The notes: generated from the sequence alone by a model not told the origin. A stretch of 7,372 bases of DNA from Planctomycetota bacterium (GCA_013151315.1 JAADIN010000135.1:1-7372); one strand, 5' to 3'; shown: positions 1 to 6,583, counted from the stretch's first letter. Program-made: numbers and translations.

Positions 1-6
1 TACTAC

Positions 7-42
7 GAGGTGAGGTGGTACAGGGAGGTGAGGTGGCACAGG
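7..42. repeat. Two-copy 18-base tandem repeat near the left edge
   Basis: Two adjacent copies of an 18-base unit, gaggtgaggtggtacagg (7-24) and gaggtgaggtggcacagg (25-42), differ at one base (t19 versus c37). Each unit itself begins with a doubled gaggt. The window starts six bases before the first copy, so more copies may lie to the left. The unit length is a multiple of three, and one frame stays open from base 3 to a TAG at 129-131, so the repeat could lie in the tail of an upstream gene. Nothing in that short peptide is recognisable, and it may simply be intergenic. Confidence 0.7.
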
Positions 43-118
43 AAAGTCCTATTGCTGGCCTCGGGATGATCGCCTCTTGCATCGTGTTATGTTACGGCTT
101 TCCAGGTAGAAATTTTTT

Positions 119-125
119 GGAGGAG
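119..125 (+). promoter_or_regulatory. Strong Shine-Dalgarno site of dapA
   Basis: The purine-rich run ggaggag, continuing into aag, lies just before the dapA ATG, with nine bases between its end and the start codon. It follows a T-rich stretch (113-118). It is the clearest ribosome binding site in the window and fixes the dapA start. The minus-strand genes here have little or no comparable signal. I see no convincing -35/-10 pair in bases 43-118. Confidence 0.8.
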
Positions 126-134
126 AAGTAGCGG

Positions 135-1037
135 ATGGCTACCAAGGGTGAACAATTTGCAGGTCTGTCGGTGGCCTTAGTGACGCCATTCACTGATGAT
201 GAAGTCGACTACGGCTTGCTGGGCGAACAAATCGAATTTCAGGTCGCCGCAGGCACGCATTGTCTTTGTCCGGCGGGCACGACTGGCGAATCGCCTACGC
301 TTTCTCATGATGAGCACGAACGGGTGATCGCATTTGTGTGCGAAACTGCAAACGGGCGGATCAAAGTGATGCCCGGGACGGGGTCGAATAGTACGGCTGA
401 GGCGATCAGCCTTACGAAATTTGCTGAGAAAGTGGGCGCTGATGCAGCGCTGCAGGTCGCTCCTTATTACAACAAGCCGACACAGCGCGGATTTTATGAG
501 CATTACAAGGCGTTGGCCGAACAGACCGGCTTGCCACAGTGCATCTATAATATCCCTGGCCGAACCGGTAAGAATATCGAGCCAGAGACTATTGCGCGAC
601 TTGCCGAACTGGAAAACATCGACCTCGTGAAAGAGGCTACTGGTTCGCTGGATCAGGCTTCGGCGATTCTTTCGTCGACAAATCTCACGGTACTCAGCGG
701 TGATGATAGCCTCACACTCCCGCTTTTGGCAGTGGGTGCGCACGGAGTGGTCTCGGTCGCAGGAAACATCGTACCCACGGACATGCTCGCTTTGCTCCAA
801 GCGTTCGAGTCAGGCAATCTCGAAGAGGCCCAGCGTCTGCATCACAAGCTGTTCCCGCTCTGTCGCGACATGTTGGGACTGGCGACCAATCCGATCCCCG
901 TGAAAGGGGCCATGAAAATTCTCGGCCGCGACACGGGCGAGTTACGTCTACCGATGACCGCGCTGACCGAGAGCGAAGAAGCGTCGCTGGCACAAACGCT
1001 AGCCGACTACGGCTTGCGGCAACACGCGACAGCCTAG
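135..1037 (+). CDS. dapA: 4-hydroxy-tetrahydrodipicolinate synthase (DapA)
   Basis: This cytoplasmic enzyme condenses pyruvate with L-aspartate-4-semialdehyde, the first committed step to diaminopimelate and lysine. The 300-residue product has the usual family length and a single TIM-barrel domain. Visible motifs are GTTGES at 48-53 (the threonines of the active-site relay), APYYNKP at 109-115 with Tyr112, YNIPGRTG at 138-145 with Tyr138 and Arg143, and VKEATG at 165-170, where Lys166 is the Schiff-base lysine. NPIPVKGAM at 252-260 is also typical of true DapA rather than of sialic-acid or sugar-acid aldolase relatives. The ATG start is supported by a strong ribosome binding site. It is the only plus-strand gene and converges on rsmA across a 202-base gap filled by an inverted repeat. 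Other members of the superfamily act on different aldehydes, but the motif set favours DapA strongly. Confidence 0.96.
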   Translation: MATKGEQFAGLSVALVTPFTDDEVDYGLLGEQIEFQVAAGTHCLCPAGTTGESPTLSHDEHERVIAFVCETANGRIKVMPGTGSNSTAEAISLTKFAEKVGADAALQVAPYYNKPTQRGFYEHYKALAEQTGLPQCIYNIPGRTGKNIEPETIARLAELENIDLVKEATGSLDQASAILSSTNLTVLSGDDSLTLPLLAVGAHGVVSVAGNIVPTDMLALLQAFESGNLEEAQRLHHKLFPLCRDMLGLATNPIPVKGAMKILGRDTGELRLPMTALTESEEASLAQTLADYGLRQHATA

Positions 1038-1070
1038 CGCTTTGGCGTAGCTAAGAATTGGGATTATGGA

Positions 1071-1191
1071 TGTGAGCCGCAACGCGCTAGCGTCGGGTTG
1101 CGAAGCGTGGCGGTATGCCCCTAGGCCCGACGCTAGGCAGCCAAGTAACGCTTTGCCTCCACTACCCGACGCTAGCGCGTTGCGGCTCACA
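1071..1191. repeat. 121-base palindromic element with perfect 28-base arms; possible bidirectional terminator
   Basis: The arm at 1071-1098 (begins tgtgagccgcaacgcg) is the exact reverse complement of 1164-1191. Inside, gcgaagcgt (1100-1108) pairs with acgctttgc (1148-1156) through eight Watson-Crick pairs and one G-U, so a transcript could form two stacked stems. The apical loop holds a third copy of part of the arm, cccgacgctag (1126-1136), and a small cctag/ctagg pair around it. The element fills the gap between the converging ends of dapA (stop at 1037) and rsmA (stop at 1240). It could terminate both, although there is no U-tract typical of intrinsic terminators. No flanking target duplication is evident. 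A dispersed REP-like or MITE-like repeat is the likeliest identity, but copy number cannot be seen from one window. Confidence 0.85.
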
Positions 1192-1239
1192 CCTTTAGAG
1201 TTGTCAAAGCACTCGGTGTCCGTCAATCTTGGGCTATCG

Positions 1240-2220
1240 CTAAAGTTTCCAATCGGGAACTCTCGCCCGTACCAGCTCGGTCAGCCGTAGCAGCGTGGGC
1301 ACGTCGAGTTGCTCAGTACGTGCGTCAGGCCGAAACTCCATCTCGGCAAGTATCTCGTCGACTTCTTCTTTGGACTGATGCCCTTTGAGTGCTGCGACGA
1401 CATTGGCACGCAGGAATTTTCGCCGATGAATAAAAATGGTTTTGACGAACTGGTGAAAGAATTTCAGGTTGGGGACTGCGGCTCGTCGCTCCTCGTTGAT
1501 GACGATTCGCATGATCGCGGATTGAACTTTGGGGGGAGGCCAAAACACGCCGGGGGGCATGATGCGCACGATCTCAGAATCGGCTTGGCACTGCATCCAG
1601 GCACTCAGTGCTCCGTAGTCTTTCGAGTTGGGATCGGCCACGATGCGGTCGCCCAATTCTTTTTGGATCGTGGCGACCATCGAATGCGGCACGTAGGGGC
1701 AGGAGAGCAGATTCGACAGGACCGGCGTGGCGATGTTGTAGGGCAGGTTGGCTACGAGCTTGAGCCGACGCCCCGGGGCCTCGGCGAGCTTTTCGCCAAG
1801 CGTGTCTAAAACGTGCGGATGGAAATTATTTTTGTTTTTGAGCGCATCCTGCTTGAGCATCGTGACGTTGCCATAGTCGAACAGGAGTTCGCTGGCTAAT
1901 TCGAAGAGGTGGCCATCGATTTCGACCGTGACGACGGCGGCCGCTTTTTGAGCCATTAGCGAGGTCAGTGCGCCGGTGCCCGTGCCGATTTCCAGCACGA
2001 CATCGTCCTGAGTGATATCGGCAGCATCGATGATCACTTGCTGGAGATTCAGGTCGATCAGGAAATTCTGGCCGTGGCGGGTCGCGGGCTGAATGCCCAT
2101 CTCGCGAAACCGCTGGAGAAGAAAGGTTTTGGTTTGTCGCAACTCGGGCGGCAACAGACCTGGCGAAGGTTTTTGTGCGCCGCCAGGCCGAAAAGTTTTT
2201 TTATTGTGATCGGTACCCAT
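1240..2220 (-). CDS. rsmA: 16S rRNA (adenine(1518)-N(6)/adenine(1519)-N(6))-dimethyltransferase RsmA/KsgA
   Basis: RsmA dimethylates two adjacent adenines in the 3'-terminal hairpin of 16S rRNA using S-adenosylmethionine, a late step of small-subunit maturation. The 326-residue product has GQNFL at 50-54, the SAM-binding loop EIGTGTG at 77-83, an acidic residue at Asp125 (QDAL), and the catalytic NLPYNIATP at 158-166. A C-terminal helical domain follows, including the FIHRRKFLRANV stretch. It is longer than the roughly 270-residue E. coli enzyme because about 45 residues precede GQNFL; the part just before it (LRQTKTFLLQRFREMGIQP) looks folded rather than random. I chose the ATG at 2220; a TTG one codon upstream is possible. 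A shorter form starting at the internal Met before GIQPATRH (about position 41) cannot be excluded. It lies 21 bases after ribE, so the two are probably co-transcribed. No clear Shine-Dalgarno site is visible. Confidence 0.95.
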   Translation of the reverse strand: MGTDHNKKTFRPGGAQKPSPGLLPPELRQTKTFLLQRFREMGIQPATRHGQNFLIDLNLQQVIIDAADITQDDVVLEIGTGTGALTSLMAQKAAAVVTVEIDGHLFELASELLFDYGNVTMLKQDALKNKNNFHPHVLDTLGEKLAEAPGRRLKLVANLPYNIATPVLSNLLSCPYVPHSMVATIQKELGDRIVADPNSKDYGALSAWMQCQADSEIVRIMPPGVFWPPPKVQSAIMRIVINEERRAAVPNLKFFHQFVKTIFIHRRKFLRANVVAALKGHQSKEEVDEILAEMEFRPDARTEQLDVPTLLRLTELVRARVPDWKL

Positions 2221-2241
2221 CAAAAATTTCAGCGGCTAGGT

Positions 2242-2838
2242 CTAGCGCTTCTCCCATTGCAATTGACGTTCAACGTACTTGGCCAAGACATCGGTCTCTA
2301 GGTTAACTCGATCGCCGGCCCGTTTGGAGCCTAGCGTCGTGAGCTGCAGCGTGTGGGGGATCAGGGCGACGCTGAATCGCTCGTCTTCTACGTCGACAAG
2401 CGTCAGGCTTACTCCCTCGATGGCGATCGAGCCCTTGCTGGCCAGTTGCCGGGAAAGCTCTTGGGGGAGGTTGATCCAAAAGGTCGACCACTCGGCATCG
2501 TCTTGTCGACGGTCGACGGTGCCGACGGCGTCGATGTGTCCCGTCACATAGTGCCCGCCCAGAGCATCGCCGACTCGCAGTGAAGTTTCGATATTCACGT
2601 GGTCGCCGACGCGAAGTTGGCCAAACGTGGTTCTTTGCATCGTCTCGGGCCCCGCTTCGAAGGCGAGACAATCTTCGTCGACAGCAACTACGGTCAAGCA
2701 ACAGCCGTTAATCGCAATGCTATCGCCGATTGCGGCGCCGCGGGCGGTCGGCGCATCTTCGATCACTAGACGGACGCCCGGCTCTTGGGGCACGATCTCT
2801 CGAACCTTCGCTAAGTTTTGTACTAAGCCGGTAAACAT
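2242..2838 (-). CDS. ribE: Riboflavin synthase, alpha-subunit type
   Basis: This enzyme dismutates two molecules of 6,7-dimethyl-8-ribityllumazine to riboflavin and 5-amino-6-ribitylaminouracil, the last step of riboflavin synthesis. The 198-residue product has the expected two lumazine-binding repeats, roughly 1-97 and 98-198. They are seen in the paired segments SIAINGCCLTV (40-50) and SIAIEGVSLTL (137-147), and in VNIETSL (81-87) and VNLETDVLAKYVE (178-190). The start is set by the invariant MFTGLV N-terminus at 2838; an in-frame start 11 codons upstream would add residues foreign to the family. GGHYVTGHIDAVG (94-106) is typical of the repeat junction. It sits 49 bases after pssA and 21 bases before rsmA. 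No other rib gene and no FMN riboswitch is visible here, so it appears separated from the rest of its pathway. The older symbol in some genomes is ribC. Confidence 0.96.
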   Translation of the reverse strand: MFTGLVQNLAKVREIVPQEPGVRLVIEDAPTARGAAIGDSIAINGCCLTVVAVDEDCLAFEAGPETMQRTTFGQLRVGDHVNIETSLRVGDALGGHYVTGHIDAVGTVDRRQDDAEWSTFWINLPQELSRQLASKGSIAIEGVSLTLVDVEDERFSVALIPHTLQLTTLGSKRAGDRVNLETDVLAKYVERQLQWEKR

Positions 2839-2887
2839 GGATTGAAAGTAGAGGTTAGAGGCCAAAGGCAAGGCATTAAAGGTCTAA

Positions 2888-3730
2888 CTAATGGCTAACT
2901 GCTTGACCTTTTGCTCGAGCAAGCATCCAGCCGTGGCGGATCGCGGGAACGGCGGTGTACGCCCAACACAGAATGGGGATGGCATACCAGCGCACCGTGA
3001 GCAGAACTATTAAAGTAAACATGATGACCACGACGTGCGAAAAACTTTTTTTGCCTCGAAGCAACTGCGTAAACGCGTGAGGATACGGAACTCGTGAGAC
3101 CATCAGCAACGCAACCGCGACTGCAAAGAGGGGCAACAGTCGTTGGAGCCACCAATCGTAGCCGGCAAAGTCGTCGAAGTTGATCTCTTTGCGTAGGGTG
3201 TAGGAGAGCATGGCCGTGCTGGCGATGACCGCGGCAGCGGGAGACGGTAGGCCTGCAAAAACCCCATGATCCGACTCGTCGGTTTCAACATTGTATCGGG
3301 CCAATCGCAATGCGGCACAACAGGCGAATAGCGCGGCGATTGCCCAGACGGCTTCGCTGTGAAGGCTCGTAAATTGCGGGCACATTTTTACCAACAAGAT
3401 GGCCGGCGCGACGCCAAAGGAGACGACATCGCAGAGGCTATCGAGCTGGCCGCCGAAATCGCTCGTAGTGCGAGTGATTCGCGCAACGTGCCCGTCGAAA
3501 GTGTCAAAAAGCATCGCCAAGAAGATCAACGCGCCGCAGAGCATCAGGTTGTGCGTTGGGTCGACGCTCGCGATCAACTCGCGCGGCGAACCGAGCAGCG
3601 GCGAAGGCTCCATGGCGAGGGTGCCCGGCTTGGCAATTCGCGAAGCCACGACGATGGCAAAAAATCCGCACACGAGATTGCCCAGCGTAAAGAGCGTCGG
3701 CAAAACGGCGATGGCGCGGACAGGTTTCAT
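2888..3730 (-). CDS. pssA: CDP-diacylglycerol--serine O-phosphatidyltransferase
   Basis: This membrane enzyme makes phosphatidylserine from CDP-diacylglycerol and L-serine. The 280-residue product carries the full CDP-alcohol phosphatidyltransferase signature: Asp76, Asp79-Gly80, Ala83-Arg84, Gly93, Asp97 and Asp101, with exact family spacing. Hydrophobic stretches suitable for membrane spans lie at about 8-29, 61-78, 102-116, 128-143, 163-176, 197-213 and 232-262. The N-terminus MKPVRAIAVLPTLFTLGNLV fits the usual PssA start, so I chose ATG 3730. An upstream in-frame GTG at 3847 would add 39 residues encoded by the palindromic repeat and is unlikely. The substrate could in principle be another alcohol, but the LPTLFTLGN opening and the neighbouring psd favour serine. 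psd lies 213 bases upstream across that repeat; ribE follows after 49 bases. There is no strong ribosome binding site. Confidence 0.93.
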   Translation of the reverse strand: MKPVRAIAVLPTLFTLGNLVCGFFAIVVASRIAKPGTLAMEPSPLLGSPRELIASVDPTHNLMLCGALIFLAMLFDTFDGHVARITRTTSDFGGQLDSLCDVVSFGVAPAILLVKMCPQFTSLHSEAVWAIAALFACCAALRLARYNVETDESDHGVFAGLPSPAAAVIASTAMLSYTLRKEINFDDFAGYDWWLQRLLPLFAVAVALLMVSRVPYPHAFTQLLRGKKSFSHVVVIMFTLIVLLTVRWYAIPILCWAYTAVPAIRHGWMLARAKGQAVSH

Positions 3731-3785
3731 GGGCGTGAGGAAAGGCGTTAGGTATTGGGAGTTAGTCAAAGTGAAAAGAAGAATA

Positions 3786-3925
3786 ACCACAGAGGCACGG
3801 AGAGCACCGAGTAACGAAACAGGGAACCACGAAAAAACGAATGGCACGAAATATTTTCGACTCTTTCGTTTCTTTCGTGGTTGAAAAGTTGGTTGATTTC
3901 TCCGTGTCCTCCGTGCCTCTGTGGT
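3786..3925. repeat. Nested palindromic repeat between psd and pssA
   Basis: The outer arms accacagaggcacggag (3786-3802) and its exact reverse complement (3909-3925) enclose a second inverted pair, aaccacgaaa (3825-3834) and tttcgtggtt (3873-3882). The inner pair extends imperfectly toward the centre through aacgaa/ttcgtt. Each arm is made of short near-repeats: cacagagg, cacggaga, gcaccgag in the outer part, and cacgaaa twice in the inner part. The element fills most of the 213-base psd-pssA gap, and a transcript could fold into one long interrupted hairpin. From memory, words of the cacagaggcacggag type recur in the intergenic DNA of many unrelated bacteria; that is recollection, not something shown here. 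It might attenuate or process the psd-pssA transcript, but no U-tract or other functional mark is visible. Confidence 0.85.
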
Positions 3926-3943
3926 GAAATATTTACTTATTTT

Positions 3944-4886
3944 TCAGTTCGAGTCGTTAGTCGTTAGGTAATGTGCCATGATGGTGCTGCCGGCTTTTAT
4001 TTTTTGGCCGACGACGATGTCGACTTCGACGCGGTCGCGGGGCAGGATCAACTCGGTTCGCGAGCCTAGCTTGATCATACCAAATTTCTCGCCCCGCTGG
4101 ACCGTTTGCCCCGGTTTTAGTACGCAGACAATCCGGCGGGCGATCAGCCCCGAAATGGCCCGGATGGCAAAACGCCGCGAAGAATTGGCTGTTTCTTCCA
4201 GCCCAATCCACATGAACTCATTCCGCAGGGCACTCTCGGGATTCAGGGCGTTAAGAAATTCGCCCGGCTTGTAGTGCATCTCTCGACGACTCTCGCGTCG
4301 CGCGGCGATCGGTTGATATGGACGTTGAAGATCGAAAGAAAAATGCCGATTCGCACCGCGGGGCCGTCTAGGAAATCGTAGTGTTCCAGCTCGGTGATTT
4401 CGGCAATGGTGCCGTCGGCCGGGGCGACGATCGCCTGGGGATCGTCGGGGATTTTTCGTGGGGGGTCGCGGAAGAAGTAAACGACCAGCCCCAGCATCAC
4501 CGCCGGCACGCTGGCGAGCCAAGCCCAAGGAGAACCCCACCAGAGCAGCAGAGCGTGGCGAGCAGCAACGGCCAGCCCATGAGTTGCAATTCGGCCAATC
4601 CCCAGCGGGCAAACGGAATTTTTTCTCGCCAGCGGAACGGATCGTCTTCCGCGTCCCAATGGGCGGTGCAGAGGTTGCAGCAGAATTTGAGATCGCGCGG
4701 ATCGAGAATCTCGTGTGGAGCGCCGGCCACGTCGCCGCGGCGCAGCTCGGCCATCCGACGGACATAGCTCGGGCGAAACGTCTTGAGAACCAGGCGCCGG
4801 CAGCGTCCCCAAAGGAGCTCGATTTGGTAACAATTCCCGCCGCCTGGCTGGACGCTACGGATGTTTTCGGGCAGGGGAGTGGTCAA
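3944..4886 (-). pseudogene. psd: Phosphatidylserine decarboxylase, interrupted by two frameshifts
   Basis: Psd turns phosphatidylserine into phosphatidylethanolamine with a self-generated pyruvoyl cofactor. The gene is readable only as three frames. Frame one runs from a probable TTG at 4886 to about 4551 (112 residues, opening TTPLPENIRSVQPGGGN). Frame two runs from about 4551 to 4282 (LLLWWGSPWAWL, FFRDPPRK, VAPADG, FNVHINRSP). Frame three runs from about 4282 to the stop (MHYKPGEFLNALNPES, GMIKLGSRTELILP). Each join needs one added base, and the repaired protein has 314 residues. Its key sites are all present: Asp158 in APADG, His190 in NVHINRSP, and Ser276 in LGSR, the expected self-cleavage and pyruvoyl site of the short-form family. 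The first 100 or so residues form an N-terminal region absent from minimal Psd, with a CCNLC cluster near residue 69. Conservation across both breaks implies sequencing error or very recent inactivation. pssA, the preceding enzyme of the pathway, lies next door. Confidence 0.88.
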
Positions 4887-4968
4887 GCTCTGTCGTAGCC
4901 TGGAGGAAGTAACGGAAAAAGTAATGCGCAAGCGGCGTGCTGTTCTACGGAAACTTGCAGAGTAGATT

Positions 4969-6423
4969 CTACCCCAGCACCGGGCAAGTATCAAACCACT
5001 CGCGCCCCTGCTCGAGCATCCACTCGCGGCACTCGTCGGGGCCCCAAAAACCGGGTTCGTACCTCATCAGCGTGGGCTGATCTTTTTCTTTCCAGGCGTC
5101 GAGAACCGGGTCGCAGATGCGCCAAGCGGCTTCGACTTCGTCGGCCCGGGCAAACAGGCTCGCGTCGCCTTCGAGCGCATCGAGCAGCAACCGTTCGTAG
5201 GCCTCGGGCATCACGCCGCGGAATTCTTTTTGGTAGCTGAAATTGAGATCGGTCTGCCGCATGTGCATGCCGGCGTCGGGCACCTTGGTTTGGAAATGAA
5301 TCTGAATCCCCTCGGCCGGCTGCACTTGAATCACCAGCCGGTTCGACTCGCCCAGGTCTTGCGGGCTATCGGCAAAGAGCTTGTGAGGCGGTGCGTGGAA
5401 CTGGATCACGATCTGCGTCGTTCGGCACGACATGGCTTTGCCGCTACGCAGATAAAAGGGCACGCCCTGCCAGCGCCAATTGTCGATCGACAGTTTTATG
5501 GCGGCAAACGTAGCCGTGCGGCTGGTTGGCTCGACGCCCTCGGCCGAGGTGTAGCCGCGGTATTGCGCGCGGAACGTGTCGGTGCCGACTTGCTCAGGAT
5601 CGAGCGGCTGGATCGCGTGTAGGACTTTGACTTTTTCGTTGCGAATCGCGTCGGCTTCGTAGCGCACCGGGGCTTCCATGGCCGTGACCATCAGCAACTG
5701 AAGCAAATGATTCTGAATCATGTCGCGAAGCACGCCGGCGCTATCGTAGTAGCCGGCTCGGCTGCCGACGTCGACCTCCTCGGCCACGGTAATCTGCACA
5801 TGATCGATGTAGTTGCGATTCCAGATCGGTTCGAAAATCGTGTTTCCGAAGCGCAGGACCATCAAGTTCTGAACGGTTTCTTTGCCCAGGTAGTGGTCGA
5901 TGCGGTAGACCTGACTTTCAGAAAAGACTTGATGAGTCGAGCGGTTGAGCTCTTGGGCACTGGCCAGATCGGTGCCAAACGGTTTTTCGACGATCACTCG
6001 CCGGGGCCCGCCCGTTTCGTCGGCTAGGCCCGAGCGGCCGAGTTGCTCGATGGCCGGCTCGTAGAATCGCGGGGCAGTTGCCAGGTAGTAAAGATGGAGC
6101 GCGGGTTGGCCGGCGTCGAGTTCTTCGAGAAAGGTGCGTAGGGCCGTGAAATCTTCTGCTTGGCCGATGTCGCCCTGGTGGTAATAAATTTGCTCAGCAA
6201 ATTGGTTCCATTTTTCAGCATCGAAACTTTTGCCGAGAAATTGGGCCGTCGACTTGGCCAATTTATTTCGCCACTGTTCGTGTGAAAATGCAGAGCGAGA
6301 AAACCCGACGACGCGAATCGGCTCGTCGAGTCGGCCCTTGCGGAAGAGCTGAAAGAGGGCCGGAATTAGCTTCCGGCTCGTCAAGTCGCCTGAGGCGCCG
6401 AAAATTACAATCGTGTCGGGCAT
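4969..6423 (-). CDS. zwf: Glucose-6-phosphate 1-dehydrogenase
   Basis: Zwf oxidises glucose-6-phosphate to 6-phosphogluconolactone with NADP+ (or NAD+), the entry step of the oxidative pentose phosphate pathway and a main NADPH source. The 484-residue product has normal length. An N-terminal Rossmann domain opens with IVIFGASGDLTSRKL (5-19) and includes EKPFG with Lys147. The active-site signature RIDHYLGKE occupies 174-182 with Asp176, His177 and Lys181, and the catalytic base is His239 in RDMIQNHLLQ. The C-terminal beta-alpha domain includes YLRSGKAM and the closing YEPGFWGPDEC stretch. The ATG at 6423 places the dinucleotide-binding fold five residues in, as expected. No Shine-Dalgarno site is evident. 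psd starts 82 bases downstream; upstream is a 160-base gap with an inverted repeat. Neither pgl nor gnd is in the window, so the rest of the pathway is encoded elsewhere. Cofactor preference cannot be read safely. Confidence 0.97.
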   Translation of the reverse strand: MPDTIVIFGASGDLTSRKLIPALFQLFRKGRLDEPIRVVGFSRSAFSHEQWRNKLAKSTAQFLGKSFDAEKWNQFAEQIYYHQGDIGQAEDFTALRTFLEELDAGQPALHLYYLATAPRFYEPAIEQLGRSGLADETGGPRRVIVEKPFGTDLASAQELNRSTHQVFSESQVYRIDHYLGKETVQNLMVLRFGNTIFEPIWNRNYIDHVQITVAEEVDVGSRAGYYDSAGVLRDMIQNHLLQLLMVTAMEAPVRYEADAIRNEKVKVLHAIQPLDPEQVGTDTFRAQYRGYTSAEGVEPTSRTATFAAIKLSIDNWRWQGVPFYLRSGKAMSCRTTQIVIQFHAPPHKLFADSPQDLGESNRLVIQVQPAEGIQIHFQTKVPDAGMHMRQTDLNFSYQKEFRGVMPEAYERLLLDALEGDASLFARADEVEAAWRICDPVLDAWKEKDQPTLMRYEPGFWGPDECREWMLEQGREWFDTCPVLG

Positions 6424-6446
6424 ATATGTTAGGAGTTGCTAGGCGC

Positions 6447-6512
6447 TAGGCGCGAGTTTGTGGGGCTGGACACGAAACGAGCAACTCGCGCAAGTCTCTC
6501 AACTCGCGCCTA
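6447..6512. repeat. 12-base inverted repeat upstream of zwf
   Basis: taggcgcgagtt (6447-6458) is the exact reverse complement of aactcgcgccta (6501-6512), with a 42-base loop. The loop contains an extra direct copy of the right arm core, caactcgcg, at 6482-6490 (repeated at 6500-6508), so the left arm could pair with either. The element lies in the 160-base gap between the SDR gene stop (6584) and the zwf start (6423), inside the presumed zwf leader. It could be a terminator for the SDR gene, a regulatory hairpin or operator for zwf, or a dispersed repeat. A weaker pair, atcgttcg (6516-6523) with cgaacgat (6575-6582), abuts the SDR stop codon. Confidence 0.65.
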
Positions 6513-6583
6513 AGAATCGTTCGAGAAAAAAGTGCTGCAAATGGAGGTCACGTCATTTGTCAATAGTTATTTACCGAACGATC

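Noticed and set aside
7..42. CRISPR-like repeat at the left edge
   Set aside because: The two copies are directly adjacent with no spacer, the unit is only 18 bases, and no cas gene is present.
1066..1290. Plus- and minus-strand open frames through the dapA-rsmA gap
   Set aside because: Their peptides are translations of the palindrome arms (NALASG and DASALRLT on opposite arms), so they reflect the repeat rather than a gene.
1309..1809. Long plus-strand open frame across rsmA
   Set aside because: It is antisense to a gene with clear RsmA motifs; the peptide has no recognisable features and is a high-GC shadow frame.
3731..3847. Upstream GTG extension of pssA by 39 codons
   Set aside because: The added residues are encoded largely by the palindromic repeat, while the ATG at 3730 gives the normal PssA N-terminus.
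4282..4551. Programmed ribosomal frameshifting in psd
   Set aside because: Two separate shifts would be needed. No classic heptameric slippery site with a downstream structure is evident, and psd genes are not known to use this.
4887..4968. Possible small gene or signal between zwf and psd
   Set aside because: It is only 82 bases with no ribosome binding site plus ATG combination and no strong hairpin; a weak near-palindrome at about 4963-4973 is too short to call.
6558..6563. Minus-strand TTGACA as a zwf promoter -35 box
   Set aside because: The hexamer is a perfect consensus, but the sequence 17 bases further on (ttgcag) is a poor -10 box, so it is not reported as a promoter.
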